Shown in pieces: positions 1 through 9,200 of a DNA stretch of 64,000 nt. The DNA comes from Yokenella regensburgei ATCC 49455. GTDB lineage: Bacteria > Pseudomonadota > Gammaproteobacteria > Enterobacterales > Enterobacteriaceae. The position numbers and the translations under genes were made by a program. Each line of letters opens with the position of its first letter. Within the stretch, counting starts at the first letter, position 1. The notes beneath the pieces are model-generated. The model was not told the origin of the DNA, ran no database searches, and worked only from the letters and a program-made list of their open reading frames with translations. The stretch is taken from positions 22,417-86,416 of the forward strand of contig NZ_JMPS01000068.1 of NCBI RefSeq assembly GCF_000735455.1, read 5' to 3'.

Positions 1-100
1 GTGCAGAATTAAGCGGTGATTATCGTAAGCCAGATGAGGCGGTGGTCCAGCGCTTTGGGTTCCAGCACCAGGAACCTACCCTTTAGGCTATCTTGCTTGT

Positions 101-182
101 CAGTTTGGACCTGGGCAGTGCTCAAAATCCTCACGTACTTCGTGTACGCTCCGGTTTTTCCGCGCTGTCCGTGCCCAAACTG
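101..182. repeat. long imperfect palindrome upstream of dcm
   Basis: The 298 bases before dcm hold no convincing gene. They contain an imperfect palindrome whose outer arms are CAGTTTGG (101-108) and CCAAACTG (175-182) and whose centre is CGTAC-ttcgt-GTACG (134-148), with partial pairing in between. It resembles intergenic repeat sequences I have seen near many enterobacterial genes, but I cannot name the family with certainty. Short ORFs drawn through it on both strands look like by-products of the repeat. Confidence 0.5.
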
Positions 183-298
183 TCTTCGCCGATTACGCCT
201 GATGGGGTAGGTTCTAAGACTAATCTCAGCAAGCTTCGGCTGTTGCGCCGGTTTTTTATGGTACTCTTTTGCCATAATTGACTGGTCCGGTTACCCCA

Positions 299-1732
299 AT
301 GCAGGAAAACATGTCATTCAAACTCTCCCCCCGTGGGGCAACGACAGAGCCCGCGCGGGATGCTAACGCGTTATTAATCCGCTTGCTGACCATCTATGAT
401 GCGAAAACGCTGGTAGCGCAGTTGAACGCGCAGGGCGAACAGCACTGGAGCCCGGCGATCCTGAAGAGAGTAGTCGCCCTTGCTAAAGCCGATAAACGCC
501 TGAGCGAGGGAGAGTACGCGCGGCTGCATGAACTGCTGCCGAAGCCGCCGAAACACCATCCGCACTATGGTTTTCGTTTTATCGACCTGTTTGCCGGGAT
601 CGGCGGCATTCGCCATGGCTTTGAGGCGATTGGCGGGCAGTGCGTGTTCACCAGCGAGTGGAATAAGCATGCCGTGCGCACCTACAAGGCGAACTGGTAT
701 TGCGATCCACACGAACATCAGTTCAATACCGATATCCGCGACGTGACGCTAAGCCATCAACCTGAGGTCAGCGACGCGCAGGCAGCGCAGCATATTCGCG
801 AGACGATCCCCGAACACGACGTGCTGTTGGCCGGTTTTCCCTGCCAGCCGTTCTCATTGGCGGGCGTATCCAAGAAAAATGCGCTGGGTCGGGCGCACGG
901 TTTCGCCTGCGATACCCAGGGAACGCTGTTTTTTGACGTGGTCAGGATTATCGATGCCCGCCGTCCGGCGATTTTCGTGCTTGAGAACGTTAAAAACCTT
1001 AAAAGCCACGATAAGGGCAAAACCTTCCGCATTATTATGGAAACCCTCGACAGGCTCGGATACGAGGTTGCTGATGCCGCTGAGATGGGGGCCGATGATC
1101 CGAAGATTATCGACGGGCAGCACTTCCTGCCGCAGCACCGCGAGCGCATCGTGCTGGTGGGTTTTCGCCGCGATCTTAATCTGCACGAAGGCTTTAGCCT
1201 GCGCGACATTCCGGCGCTGTACCCGGAGCGTCGAACGACTTTTGGGGAACTGCTTGAACCGACGGTGGATGCCAAATTTATCCTGACTCCGGTTTTGTGG
1301 AAGTACCTCTACCGCTATGCCAAAAAGCATCAGGCCAAAGGTAACGGCTTCGGTTATGGTCTGGTAGACCCGCGCAATCCGCACAGCGTGGCGCGCACGC
1401 TTTCGGCGCGATACTACAAAGATGGTGCAGAAATCCTTATCGACCGTGGCTGGGACAAGGCGCTCGGTGAACAGAATTTTGACGATCCAACGAATCAGCA
1501 GCATCGTCCTCGTCGGTTAACGCCGCGCGAGTGCGCCCGCCTGATGGGGTTTGAAGCGCCGCAGGGCTATCAGTTCCGTATTCCGGTGTCAGATACCCAG
1601 GCGTATCGCCAGTTTGGTAACTCGGTGGTCGTCCCGGCGTTTGCTGCTGTCGCGAAACTGCTGGAGTCGCGCATCCGCCAGGCGGCGGCGCTGCGTGAGC
1701 AAGAGGCTCTGCATGGCGGACGTTCACGATAA
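299..1732 (+). CDS. dcm: DNA cytosine-5 methyltransferase Dcm
   Basis: Transfers a methyl group from S-adenosylmethionine to C5 of the inner cytosine in CCWGG sites. The protein has the ordered motifs of a C5 methylase: the SAM-binding stretch [18 protein letters not shown], the catalytic Pro-Cys motif GFPCQPFS (Cys182 from this start), the ENVKN motif and a C-terminal [10 protein letters not shown]. An upstream in-frame start at 278 exists, but the ATG at 299 gives MQENMS, matching the E. coli Dcm beginning MQEN, and 477 residues against 472 in E. coli. The last 20 bases overlap vsr in another frame, as in E. coli, so the methylase and its mismatch-repair partner are made together. Confidence 0.97.
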   Translation: MQENMSFKLSPRGATTEPARDANALLIRLLTIYDAKTLVAQLNAQGEQHWSPAILKRVVALAKADKRLSEGEYARLHELLPKPPKHHPHYGFRFIDLFAGIGGIRHGFEAIGGQCVFTSEWNKHAVRTYKANWYCDPHEHQFNTDIRDVTLSHQPEVSDAQAAQHIRETIPEHDVLLAGFPCQPFSLAGVSKKNALGRAHGFACDTQGTLFFDVVRIIDARRPAIFVLENVKNLKSHDKGKTFRIIMETLDRLGYEVADAAEMGADDPKIIDGQHFLPQHRERIVLVGFRRDLNLHEGFSLRDIPALYPERRTTFGELLEPTVDAKFILTPVLWKYLYRYAKKHQAKGNGFGYGLVDPRNPHSVARTLSARYYKDGAEILIDRGWDKALGEQNFDDPTNQQHRPRRLTPRECARLMGFEAPQGYQFRIPVSDTQAYRQFGNSVVVPAFAAVAKLLESRIRQAAALREQEALHGGRSR

Positions 1733-2210
1733 GGCCACCCGCAGTAAAAATATGCGGGCGATTGGCACCCGCGACACCGCCATCGAAAAACGCCTGGCAC
1801 TGCTGCTTGAGGAGGCCGGATTTACCTTCAACGTACAGGATGCCTCTCTGCCGGGAAGGCCGGACTTCGTGGTGCCGGAGTATCGCTGCATCATTTTTAC
1901 CCACGGCTGTTTCTGGCACCATCACGACTGCTATCTGTTTAAAGTTCCTGCCACCCGTACCGCGTTCTGGCTTGGCAAGATTGGCAAAAACGTTGAGCGT
2001 GATAGCCGGGATCTTGCCCTGCTGCGCGCTGAGGGCTGGCGGGTGCTGGTCGTCTGGGAGTGTGCGCTGCGTGGGCGGGAAAAGCTAACGGATGAGGCGC
2101 TGCGTGAACGAATCGAGGAGTGGATCTGCGACGGCGGCAGCCCCGCCGCGCAGATAGATACTCAGGGCATTTCGCCGCTGACGGTTACTTCAGATCCTTA
2201 CACGGCGTAG
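1713..2210 (+). CDS. vsr: very short patch repair endonuclease Vsr
   Basis: Nicks DNA 5' of the T in T:G mismatches that arise when Dcm-methylated cytosine deaminates, starting very short patch repair with DNA polymerase I. The 165-residue product starts [17 protein letters not shown]. It carries the PGRPDFVV strand with the metal-binding Asp and the Cys/His cluster [10 protein letters not shown] that binds structural zinc in the E. coli enzyme. The ATG lies inside the end of dcm (20-base overlap), the arrangement known from E. coli. The 3' end overlaps the convergent yedA gene by 26 bases. Confidence 0.97.
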   Translation: MADVHDKATRSKNMRAIGTRDTAIEKRLALLLEEAGFTFNVQDASLPGRPDFVVPEYRCIIFTHGCFWHHHDCYLFKVPATRTAFWLGKIGKNVERDSRDLALLRAEGWRVLVVWECALRGREKLTDEALRERIEEWICDGGSPAAQIDTQGISPLTVTSDPYTA

Positions 2211-3096
2211 CGCTGGCGCGTGCCGGAAACAGATATTTGCCGAGCGTTACCAGAACCACCGCGAAAATAATCACCCCCAGTGCCAGCCACTCCACGGCAG
2301 AAAGGTGCTCGCCGCCGAAACCGGTGCCCAGCAGCACCGCGACCACCGGGTTCACGTAGGCATAGCTGGTGGCGACCGCAGGCGCGACGTTACGAATAAG
2401 ATACATATAAGCGTTGATGGCAATGAGCGAACCGAAAATTGCCAGATAACCCACGGCGAGGAAGCCGGAGAGCGTTGGCATTGCCGTAAGTTTTTCGCCA
2501 GTTAAAAGCGATGCCGCCATCAGGACGATCCCGGCGGTTAGCATCTCAATGGCGCCCGCCATCATTCCGCTCGGCAGCTCAATGCGCGAGCCGTACACTG
2601 AACCAAACGCCCAACTGATGGAGCCAATCAGGATCAGAACCGCGCCCCACGGGTTGCCGTTGAGGTTGCCGCCGCTGTTGAGCAGAATAATACCGACCAG
2701 ACCAATGGCAATACCTAACCACTCGAGTTTACGGGTGGCTATGCCAAAAAAGCGGCTGAAACAGAGCGTAAACAGCGGCACGGTGGCGACCATCACGGCG
2801 GCGATGCCGGAAGGTACGTGCTGATGCTCGGCCACGGTGACAAAGCCATTGCCAACCGCCAGCAGCAGAACGCCAATCAGCGCGGCGTTCAGCATCGGGC
2901 GCCGTGCGGGAAGTTTATGCCCGGTGGCCAGCAGAAAGCCCAACAGTAAAACGCCAGCAAACAAGAAGCGCACGCCCGCCATCATAAACGGAGGCCAGCT
3001 TTCAACGCCGATGCTGATAGCAAAATAGGTCGAACCCCAAATAATATACAGCGCAAACAGCGCGCCAATCAGGGGGAGTAAGGGTCTGGAGCGCAT
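2185..3096 (-). CDS. yedA: EamA-family inner-membrane transporter YedA
   Basis: Drug/metabolite transporter superfamily permease, 303 residues (306 in E. coli), with about ten hydrophobic helices arranged as two EamA repeats. The N-terminal signature LYIIWGSTYFAI and the second-half motif ATSYAYVNPVVAVLLG are typical of the family. The substrate is not established; related proteins export amino acids or metabolites. It is convergent with vsr and divergent from yedI, so it forms its own transcription unit from the 3097-3273 gap. Confidence 0.93.
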   Translation of the reverse strand: MRSRPLLPLIGALFALYIIWGSTYFAISIGVESWPPFMMAGVRFLFAGVLLLGFLLATGHKLPARRPMLNAALIGVLLLAVGNGFVTVAEHQHVPSGIAAVMVATVPLFTLCFSRFFGIATRKLEWLGIAIGLVGIILLNSGGNLNGNPWGAVLILIGSISWAFGSVYGSRIELPSGMMAGAIEMLTAGIVLMAASLLTGEKLTAMPTLSGFLAVGYLAIFGSLIAINAYMYLIRNVAPAVATSYAYVNPVVAVLLGTGFGGEHLSAVEWLALGVIIFAVVLVTLGKYLFPARASATPCKDLK

Positions 3097-3273
3097 ACTT
3101 CCTCACGGCAAGATAGAAAGGTCGCGTATAGTAAACGTGAAAACTATCCGCCTGGCGAGCGCTTTCACTGTCGGTGAATGTTTTAATTTTGTTGACAATT
3201 TGTATGAGTGGGCGCGTTGGCGCTTTTGTTACATACTATATGTTTAATAACGATAAATTGAAGGACGATTATT

Positions 3274-4185
3274 TTGGCGGGATCAAGTCTGTTAACGCTG
3301 CTGGATGATATTGCCACCTTGCTGGACGATATTTCACTGATGGGAAAACTGGCGGCGAAGAAAACCGCCGGGGTGCTGGGGGACGATTTATCCCTGAACG
3401 CCCAACAGGTTTCGGGGGTACGCGCCAACCGGGAACTGCCGGTGGTGTGGAGCGTGGCGAAAGGGTCGTTTCTTAATAAGGTGATCCTGGTTCCGCTGGC
3501 GCTATTGATAAGCGCTTTTCTGCCCTGGGCTATTACCCCATTGCTGATGCTGGGCGGCGCGTTCCTCTGTTTTGAAGGCGTGGAGAAAGTGCTGCATACC
3601 CTGCAGTCGCGCAAACATAAAAAAGATGAACAAGCGGCGGCGCAGCGGCTGGAGAGCCTGGCGAACCAGGACCCCCAGGTCTTTGAGCGGGACAAAATCA
3701 AAGGCGCCGTGCGCACCGACTTCATTCTTTCTGCCGAGATCGTGGCGATTACGCTGGGCATTGTTGCCGAAGCGCCGCTGCTGAATCAGGTGCTCGTCCT
3801 TTCCGGCATTGCAATTCTTGTAACAATTGGGGTTTATGGCCTGGTGGGGATCATCGTTAAACTGGACGACATGGGCTACTGGCTGGCGGAAAAAAGCAGC
3901 CAGCTGGCACAGAGTCTGGGCAAGGGGCTGCTGTTTATCGCACCGTGGCTGATGAAGTTTTTGTCGGTCGTCGGGACGGCGGCGATGTTCCTCGTCGGTG
4001 GTGGCATTATCGTGCACGGCGTTGCGCCGCTGCATCACGCCATTGAATATTTTACCGCGAGCCAGGCCGCTGCCATCCAGTGGATGCTGCCAACCTTACT
4101 CAATCTGCTGCTCGGTTTTGTGGTGGGCGCGGTGGTGGTGGGGGCCGTTTCTGTCGTCAGCCGTTTGCGCCAGACAAAAGCGTAA
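3274..4185 (+). CDS. yedI: DUF808 membrane protein YedI
   Basis: Conserved inner-membrane protein of unknown function, DUF808 family, 303 residues (305 in E. coli). It begins [20 protein letters not shown], which matches the family N-terminus. Several hydrophobic segments follow, including around residues 70-95, 160-200 and 225-295. The start is a TTG at 3274 preceded by AAGGACG with about seven bases of spacing; no in-frame ATG closer to the conserved N-terminus fits. The function remains open. Confidence 0.92.
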   Translation: MAGSSLLTLLDDIATLLDDISLMGKLAAKKTAGVLGDDLSLNAQQVSGVRANRELPVVWSVAKGSFLNKVILVPLALLISAFLPWAITPLLMLGGAFLCFEGVEKVLHTLQSRKHKKDEQAAAQRLESLANQDPQVFERDKIKGAVRTDFILSAEIVAITLGIVAEAPLLNQVLVLSGIAILVTIGVYGLVGIIVKLDDMGYWLAEKSSQLAQSLGKGLLFIAPWLMKFLSVVGTAAMFLVGGGIIVHGVAPLHHAIEYFTASQAAAIQWMLPTLLNLLLGFVVGAVVVGAVSVVSRLRQTKA

Positions 4186-4262
4186 AATTCGTCCTGCCAT
4201 TACGCAAATTTGACGGATTTCGTCTAAGGTTTGAGGGTTTCACCCTGATACAGGAGGCAACA

Positions 4263-4442
4263 ATGGTCTTTTTGATCAGTGATGAAGTTAAGCCTAAAAA
4301 CGGTGGGCCAAGCATGGTCGTGACCGGATTTTCCAGCGGGATGGTTGAGTGCCGCTGGTACGATGGTTACGGCGTAAAGCGTGAGGCGTTCCGGGAAGAT
4401 GAACTGGTGCCGTGGCGGCAGTCGGTTCAGAACGAGGCGTAG
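4263..4442 (+). CDS. yodC: small protein YodC (DUF2158)
   Basis: Uncharacterised 59-residue protein of the YodC/DUF2158 family. The core around residues 14-36, GGPSMVV followed by a short gap and then CRWYDGYGVKRE, is nearly identical to E. coli YodC. The ATG at 4263 has a strong AGGAGG ribosome site five to six bases upstream. A short intergenic stretch separates it from yedI and a strong terminator follows immediately, so it is probably a short unit of its own or the tail of the yedI transcript. Confidence 0.9.
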   Translation: MVFLISDEVKPKNGGPSMVVTGFSSGMVECRWYDGYGVKREAFREDELVPWRQSVQNEA

Positions 4443-4449
4443 CGACCCC

Positions 4450-4475
4450 GCCCGGCAACGTTGCCGGGCGTTTTA
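4450..4475 (+). terminator. rho-independent terminator after yodC
   Basis: CCCGGCAAC is followed directly by GTTGCCGGG and then GCGTTTT, a perfect GC-rich hairpin seven bases past the yodC stop codon. It sits inside the apparent upstream extension of the dgcQ reading frame, which argues for the later dgcQ start. Confidence 0.85.
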
Positions 4476-4520
4476 CTGAGCAATCTGACAGTGCCCTGCC
4501 ACGGCAATCATGGAGTTTTT

Positions 4521-6215
4521 GTGCACCGCGTAACATCTGTGGAAAAGCCCTCCTGGCTGAACTATCTCAGCCGCCGTACGAACCCGGGAAGGGTCGTCAA
4601 CTATTGCTTTATCATCGTTTTACTCTGTTCCACGCTGCTCACCTGGCGCGAGATCGTCGTACTGGAAGATGCCTACATCTCCAGCCAGCGTAATAACCTC
4701 GAAAACGTTGCCCATGAGATGGATGCCCAGCTCCAGTTCAACGTCGATCGTCTGTTCTTTTTTCGTAACGGAATGCGTTCGGCAGTAGAAATCCCTCTCG
4801 GGTTTGAAGTGCTGCGCAATGCGAAAGATGACTTTGAACACAAGCGCCGTCAGCCTGAATGGACCGTGCTTATCGATAAAAGCCGCACGCTGCCGGTGTA
4901 TGGCGTGTCGGATAAATTTGTCGATGAAACGTCGATCCTTAATCGCGACAACCCGCTGCGCGATAATGAGCTGACCGCAACGCTTGAACTTGGCTACCTG
5001 CTGCGTCTTTCTCATCCCTCCCAGCGCCTGGCTGACCGTATGCTGTACGTTTCCCGCGCCGGATTCTTTCTCTCAAGCAACCCGGACGAGAACCCGAAAT
5101 CGGTGATTATGGCTTATTACGGCCTCGTTACCAGCCCGTGGTTTGCCCAGCAGTCACAGCGTAATAACCCGGCGCGCGGCATCCGCTGGTACACGCAGCC
5201 CGCTCCGAAAGGAGAAAGCATTGAGGCAAGCCTCGTCACCGCGTCTTTACCACTCGATTTTAAGCACTACTGGTACGGCGTACTGGCGATGGACTTCTCC
5301 GTCAGCGAAATGAAAAACTTCCTCCTGCGTGCCGTTGAGGGCGAGGAGGAGGGGGAATACCAGCTGTACGACAGCAAGATGAACCTGATCGCTTCTTCAG
5401 CGGTGGGGGCGGATATCATCCACCTCGACAAACTGGAAGAGGCGCAGTTAGCTAACGATTTTGAACATGACAACCGCGGCGGATTGCGGTTGGTGACCCG
5501 CTACATTAGCTGGGAGAAGCTGCGTAACTTCGACGGTGTACTGCTGCGAATTCACAGCCTGAATGAGGGGATACGAGGTGATTTTGGCACCATTACTATC
5601 GCGCTGGCGCTGGTATGGCTGCTATTCACCAGCATGCTGCTGTTCTCCTGGTGGCTTATCCGCAGCATGGTCGCCAACATGACCGGGTTGCAGGAGTCGC
5701 TGCAGTGGCGCGCCTGGCATGATGCGCTGACCCGCCTCTATAACCGTGGTGCGCTGTTTGAACGTGCGGTCACCGCCACCCAGGAGTGCGAAGAGAAGCT
5801 CCTGCCGATTTCGGTTATCCAGCTCGACCTCGACTACTTTAAGCAGATCAACGACAAGTATGGTCATCAGGCGGGAGATCGGGTGCTCTCGCATGCCGCA
5901 AGCCTTATCACCAGCAAGATCCGCGAGGCAGACATTGCCGGCCGCGTAGGGGGAGAGGAGTTCTGCGTGGTGCTGCCGGGGGCCTCGCTACGCACGGCGA
6001 TGGAGGCGGCAGAGCGTATCCGTGAGCGTATCCATAGCCGGGAACTGCTGGTGGGCAAGGGGGCGACGCAGCGCATCAGCGCGTCGCTTGGGGTGAGTAG
6101 CAGCGACGAAACCGGGCAGTACGATTTTGAGGTTCTGCAGTCGATTGCCGACAAGCGCCTGTATCAGGCGAAGCAGAATGGCCGTAACCAGACCTGTGGC
6201 GCCGACGATTCCTGA
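4521..6215 (+). CDS. dgcQ: diguanylate cyclase DgcQ
   Basis: Inner-membrane diguanylate cyclase (YedQ) that makes c-di-GMP from two GTP, linked in E. coli and Salmonella to cellulose and biofilm control. A first transmembrane helix lies near residues 25-45, a large periplasmic sensor region follows, a second helix lies near 355-380, and a C-terminal GGDEF domain carries intact GGEEF (477-481). An RxxD product-inhibition site (Arg468, Asp471) lies five residues upstream. The frame is open back to a TTG at 4461, but that lies inside the yodC terminator. The GTG at 4521 has GGAG upstream and gives exactly 564 residues, the E. coli length. Confidence 0.94.
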   Translation: MHRVTSVEKPSWLNYLSRRTNPGRVVNYCFIIVLLCSTLLTWREIVVLEDAYISSQRNNLENVAHEMDAQLQFNVDRLFFFRNGMRSAVEIPLGFEVLRNAKDDFEHKRRQPEWTVLIDKSRTLPVYGVSDKFVDETSILNRDNPLRDNELTATLELGYLLRLSHPSQRLADRMLYVSRAGFFLSSNPDENPKSVIMAYYGLVTSPWFAQQSQRNNPARGIRWYTQPAPKGESIEASLVTASLPLDFKHYWYGVLAMDFSVSEMKNFLLRAVEGEEEGEYQLYDSKMNLIASSAVGADIIHLDKLEEAQLANDFEHDNRGGLRLVTRYISWEKLRNFDGVLLRIHSLNEGIRGDFGTITIALALVWLLFTSMLLFSWWLIRSMVANMTGLQESLQWRAWHDALTRLYNRGALFERAVTATQECEEKLLPISVIQLDLDYFKQINDKYGHQAGDRVLSHAASLITSKIREADIAGRVGGEEFCVVLPGASLRTAMEAAERIRERIHSRELLVGKGATQRISASLGVSSSDETGQYDFEVLQSIADKRLYQAKQNGRNQTCGADDS

Positions 6216-6400
6216 AACGGCAGATGAGCCTCTTGCGGGAATAATTGAAATTTTTTGCCAAGGGATCGGTGGCCGCTGATTGGGACCGATCCCTTTATCA
6301 CCAGGGCCGGAGCGGTAGTGCCCAAAAAAATCTATGCAAATTCAATTATTCACGTCAGGAATAATCCTTGTCACACAAAATTTTTGGCGATAATGTGTGA

Positions 6401-6489
6401 GCCACATCAGATTTTCTGGTGTAACGAATTTTAAGTGCTTCTTGCATATGCAAGCTTCATCCCGGGCCGAACGGCGCCGGGATTTTTTT
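6401..6489 (+). ncRNA. dsrA: Hfq-dependent regulatory RNA DsrA
   Basis: About 89 nt matching E. coli DsrA through most of its length. It has the 5' stem region CACATCAGATTTTCTGGTG that pairs with the rpoS leader, then AACGAATTTTAAGTGCTTCTT, the region that pairs with hns. The A/U-rich linker GCATATGCAAGC follows, then a terminator hairpin (ATCCCGG/CCGGGAT) and seven Ts. A GATAAT -10 lies at 6389-6394 with a TTGTCA upstream at 6368-6373. It should activate RpoS translation and lower H-NS at low temperature. The T-run in the hns-pairing part is two bases shorter than in E. coli. The start is inferred by alignment to the remembered E. coli RNA. Confidence 0.9.
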
Positions 6490-6493
6490 CGCC

Positions 6494-6721
6494 TTAACGA
6501 CTCATCTCCGTCACGCTGAAGTCGTGAATGTCCAGCTCGAACGCCTCGGCCATTTCACGCCACGTGTGATATTCGCGGCCGTCCACGCTGACGTGGCTGG
6601 GGTCATCGCTGGAACGGTGAACTTCGCTTTCGCAGATTTCGTTAATCGCGGCCAGTAGAGCGTCGACATCGACGTCGTCCCCGCCCCGGGTTCTGTCGGC
6701 ATGCATTTTCCCATCTTTCAT
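6494..6721 (-). CDS. yodD: stress-response small protein YodD
   Basis: A 75-residue acidic protein with the same length as E. coli YodD, which is described as induced by peroxide and acid and linked to biofilm stress. The C-terminal half, SVDGREYHTWREMAEAFELD, is almost invariant. It lies tail-to-tail with dsrA, whose terminator ends five bases past the yodD stop. The biochemical role is unknown. A second overlapping frame (6511-6714) is a shadow. Confidence 0.92.
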   Translation of the reverse strand: MKDGKMHADRTRGGDDVDVDALLAAINEICESEVHRSSDDPSHVSVDGREYHTWREMAEAFELDIHDFSVTEMSR

Positions 6722-6770
6722 AAGCCCTGCCTCCGTAGGGTCATTGGCTCATCTATTAGTATAGACGCGT

Positions 6771-6894
6771 ATACTCGTCATACTTCAAGTTGCATGTACG
6801 TTGCCTTCCTCGCTCACCCCAGTCACTGACTGATGTAAGCTCCCGGGGATCCACTGCGTCGCCTCCTTCCTGCAACTCGAATGATTTAGAGTAT
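6771..6894 (+). repeat. ERIC element (enterobacterial repetitive intergenic consensus)
   Basis: A 124-bp palindromic repeat. The centre carries CGCTCACCCCAGTCACTGAC and ATGTAAGCTCCCGGGGATCC, the two conserved cores used as ERIC typing sequences, with few mismatches. The ends are inverted copies (ATACTC...CAAGTTGCA and TGCAACTCGAAT...GAGTAT). It sits between yodD and dsrB, so it is probably transcribed as a hairpin or affects dsrB expression. Confidence 0.93.
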
Positions 6895-6979
6895 ATAAAA
6901 GCACCGATCACACTCAGGCACGCTGATTGCGAATGCGTTTTGTTCTACACTGGCTGAAAAGCATTGTGGAGAGAAGCGT

Positions 6980-7168
6980 ATGCAGGTCAACGATCGAGTG
7001 ACGGTGAAAACCGATGGTGGTGAACGCAGGCCGGGCGTAGTGCTGGCGGTTGAGCCGTTCAGTGAAGGCACGATGTATCTGGTATCGCTTGAGGATTACC
7101 CACTGGGCATCTGGTTCTTTAATGAACTGGGACACGAAGACGGGATTTTCGTCGAAAAGAGTGAATAA
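6980..7168 (+). CDS. dsrB: small protein DsrB
   Basis: A 62-residue protein identical in length to E. coli DsrB, beginning [19 protein letters not shown]. It looks like a compact beta-barrel (SH3/Tudor-like) fold rather than an enzyme. The function is unknown; in E. coli its expression depends on RpoS and is repressed by H-NS. AGAGAAG precedes the ATG. It lies between an ERIC repeat and convergent rcsA, with a CCGGCGGC/GCCGCCGG hairpin separating the two genes. Confidence 0.92.
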   Translation: MQVNDRVTVKTDGGERRPGVVLAVEPFSEGTMYLVSLEDYPLGIWFFNELGHEDGIFVEKSE

Positions 7169-7182
7169 CCGCTGACGTTAAA

Positions 7183-7201
7183 CCGGCGGCATGGCCGCCG
7201 G
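7183..7201. terminator. hairpin between convergent dsrB and rcsA
   Basis: CCGGCGGC, loop ATG, GCCGCCGG: a perfect 8-bp stem placed between the two stop codons. There is no T-run on either side, so it may stabilise 3' ends rather than terminate alone. Confidence 0.5.
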
Positions 7202-7211
7202 CTAACAGGCA

Positions 7212-7835
7212 TCAACGCATGTTGACGTAGATCCCAGAGGTAACATGGTCGGTTAACCGAACAACATGGTAAATTACCTGCTTGTTATGTGTTTTTATTT
7301 TCTTTTTAATATTACCTTTATGTGAAGAAACTGTTTTTGCCTTTATATTCATCTGGTCGGATATCTGGATCGTACCCTGTCCCGACATCCACATTTTCAG
7401 CATACTGGATTCAGTACGGCTTAACGAAAGTGTAGGGAGATTAATATTACCAACCCCATTTGATTCTTTTTTGAGATAATCCCCTAAAATGTCATCCAGT
7501 GATTCCGGTTTAATTGATTTAGAGCTAATTAGTAAGTTTTTTCTGACCAGTAAATATTCATCAAAATGGATGTTTGCGATTGCCATAAATACGATAAACA
7601 TTGTCCTGGTGTGTTGATTAATGATCTGCTTGATTTGCTGACTGCTTTGCGGATCATGAATAAAGCAGTCTTCATTAATAAACACGACAGACGGTTGACG
7701 GCTTTCACACACTTTTGCGAACTCTTCGACGCTGTCTACGTCACAGATGTCGCGCTTCTTCACCCCCCGGCTTGTCAGGTACCCGGTTAACCCCAGCCGG
7801 GTGTAACTGCACAGATCCATAATAATCGTTGACAT
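7212..7835 (-). CDS. rcsA: colanic acid capsule activator RcsA
   Basis: LuxR-type auxiliary regulator that forms heterodimers with phosphorylated RcsB to activate colanic acid genes and its own promoter and to repress flhDC. It has 207 residues, the E. coli length. The N-terminal half is a degenerate receiver-like domain. The C-terminal LuxR helix-turn-helix spans roughly residues 140-195, with the recognition region [16 protein letters not shown]. The gene is AT-rich relative to its neighbours, as in E. coli. A near-consensus RcsAB box lies about 245 bases upstream, consistent with autoregulation. Confidence 0.96.
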   Translation of the reverse strand: MSTIIMDLCSYTRLGLTGYLTSRGVKKRDICDVDSVEEFAKVCESRQPSVVFINEDCFIHDPQSSQQIKQIINQHTRTMFIVFMAIANIHFDEYLLVRKNLLISSKSIKPESLDDILGDYLKKESNGVGNINLPTLSLSRTESSMLKMWMSGQGTIQISDQMNIKAKTVSSHKGNIKKKIKTHNKQVIYHVVRLTDHVTSGIYVNMR

Positions 7836-8079
7836 GGCTTACCCCCACTCGATGTGTAACGATAATTAACCCATCACCTTCAATCAAAATCCCACGACCT
7901 GAATTAAACTTAAAATGAGCAGGGCGAACGAAATCAGGCGACCTCAACTATCCCGTAAAGTTACTTATAATTTGCCAGGAATCTTCTCAAAGTAAAGTAA
8001 ATGTTGTGTTATGTGAATGTCTTAAAAGCAAATAAGCCGCGCCAGATATATCCTGGTAGATGTTTCCTCTAATTTTTTT

Positions 8080-8093
8080 TAGGAATATCCTTA
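8080..8093 (-). promoter_or_regulatory. RcsAB box upstream of rcsA
   Basis: On the minus strand this reads TAAGGATATTCCTA, very close to the RcsAB consensus TAAGAATATTCCTA. It lies 245 bases upstream of the rcsA start in the 283-base gap between rcsA and fliR, where the autoregulatory site of E. coli rcsA lies. Confidence 0.8.
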
Positions 8094-8118
8094 GAATAAC
8101 GGTGCGATAAGAAGGGGA

Positions 8119-8913
8119 TTAAGGCGAGTTTATTTTCGGCAGTTCACTGATAATATCTGCGAGCAAATCAAAAATCTCACTAAATAAACGTTCGCAGAAA
8201 GGAGCAATCAACGGCATCAGTGCCGTCATCAATAAAATACCGACGGTAAGCGTAATCGGAAAACCGATAACGAAAACGGAGAGCTGCGGTGCCATTCGGT
8301 TCAGCATACCCAGCGCCAGGTTGATGGTCAGCAGCAGGGTAATCACCGGCAATGCCAGCATCAGACCGTTGAGGAAAATGAGCCCACCAGCGCGGGAAAG
8401 CGCCATAAACGCATTGCTGTTTAACGGCTCGCCGCCAATGGGCAAAGTATGGAAGGTATCGACCAGTAAAGAAATCAGCCACAGATGGCCGTTAAAGACC
8501 AGGAACAGCAGCAGCGCCAGCATATCCATGATGCGCGCCAGCACCGGCATGTTGAGGTTACTGCCCGGATCCACAAAGGTGGCAAACGACAACCCCATCT
8601 GCAGACCAATGATTTCCCCGGCGGTACGAATTGCCGCGAAGGCAAACTGCATGGTAAAGCCAAGGGCAATGCCAATCAGCACCTGCTGCAGCGCCAGCCA
8701 CAGAGCGTTTGGTGAAAACAGCGTGACGTCGGTGGGCGGCAGCATCGGGGCGATGACAAAGGTAATCAGAAAACCGAGCCCCAGCTTCACCCGCTTAGGA
8801 ACGGCTTTCTCACTGAGGATCGGCGCGGTCGAGATCAGCGCCAGCACGCGCAGCAGCGGCCAGAAATAGAGGCTTAGCCAGTGCAGCCACTGGTCGCTGG
8901 TGACGTGCATCAT
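8119..8913 (-). CDS. fliR: flagellar export gate protein FliR
   Basis: Integral membrane component of the flagellar type III export gate, where it joins five FliP and four FliQ subunits to form the channel for rod, hook and filament subunits. It has 264 residues (261 in E. coli), five or six hydrophobic helices and the conserved stretch [18 protein letters not shown]. It is the last gene of the fliLMNOPQR operon, six bases downstream of fliQ. Confidence 0.97.
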   Translation of the reverse strand: MMHVTSDQWLHWLSLYFWPLLRVLALISTAPILSEKAVPKRVKLGLGFLITFVIAPMLPPTDVTLFSPNALWLALQQVLIGIALGFTMQFAFAAIRTAGEIIGLQMGLSFATFVDPGSNLNMPVLARIMDMLALLLFLVFNGHLWLISLLVDTFHTLPIGGEPLNSNAFMALSRAGGLIFLNGLMLALPVITLLLTINLALGMLNRMAPQLSVFVIGFPITLTVGILLMTALMPLIAPFCERLFSEIFDLLADIISELPKINSP

Positions 8914-8919
8914 AGACGG

Positions 8920-9189
8920 TTAGCCAATGATGTAAGGCAGGTTGGAAAACAGCGTGCGCACATAGTCGAGCAGCAGATTCAGCATCCACGGACCGGCAAC
9001 GATAATGGCGATAAACACCGCGATGATTTTCGGAATGAACGACAGCGTCATTTCGTTAATCTGGGTTGCAGCCTGCAGAATACTGATAAGCAAACCGGTA
9101 ACCAGCGCTACCAGCAGCAGGGGAGCAGCGAGCGCGAGGGCGATTTTCATCGCCTCGGTGCCCATCATCATGACCGATTCAGGTGTCAT
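8920..9189 (-). CDS. fliQ: flagellar export gate protein FliQ
   Basis: Small two-helix membrane subunit of the FliPQR export gate. From the ATG at 9189 the product is 89 residues and nearly identical to E. coli FliQ (start MTPESVMMMGTEAMK). The frame is open further upstream to 9246, but that would overlap fliP and lacks family support. It lies between fliP (11-base gap) and fliR. Confidence 0.97.
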   Translation of the reverse strand: MTPESVMMMGTEAMKIALALAAPLLLVALVTGLLISILQAATQINEMTLSFIPKIIAVFIAIIVAGPWMLNLLLDYVRTLFSNLPYIIG

Positions 9190-9200
9190 CGTCAGACTCC

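Noticed and set aside
9..275. 88-codon minus-strand ORF and small plus-strand ORFs before dcm
   Set aside because: They run through the palindromic repeat. Similar peptides are often annotated in enterobacteria, but I think they come from the repeat rather than from a gene.
854..1504. 216-codon minus-strand ORF inside dcm
   Set aside because: Fully antisense to dcm, with no start-site support.
4461..4520. TTG start extending dgcQ by 20 residues
   Set aside because: It lies inside the yodC terminator stem and lacks a ribosome site; the GTG at 4521 gives the usual 564-residue length.
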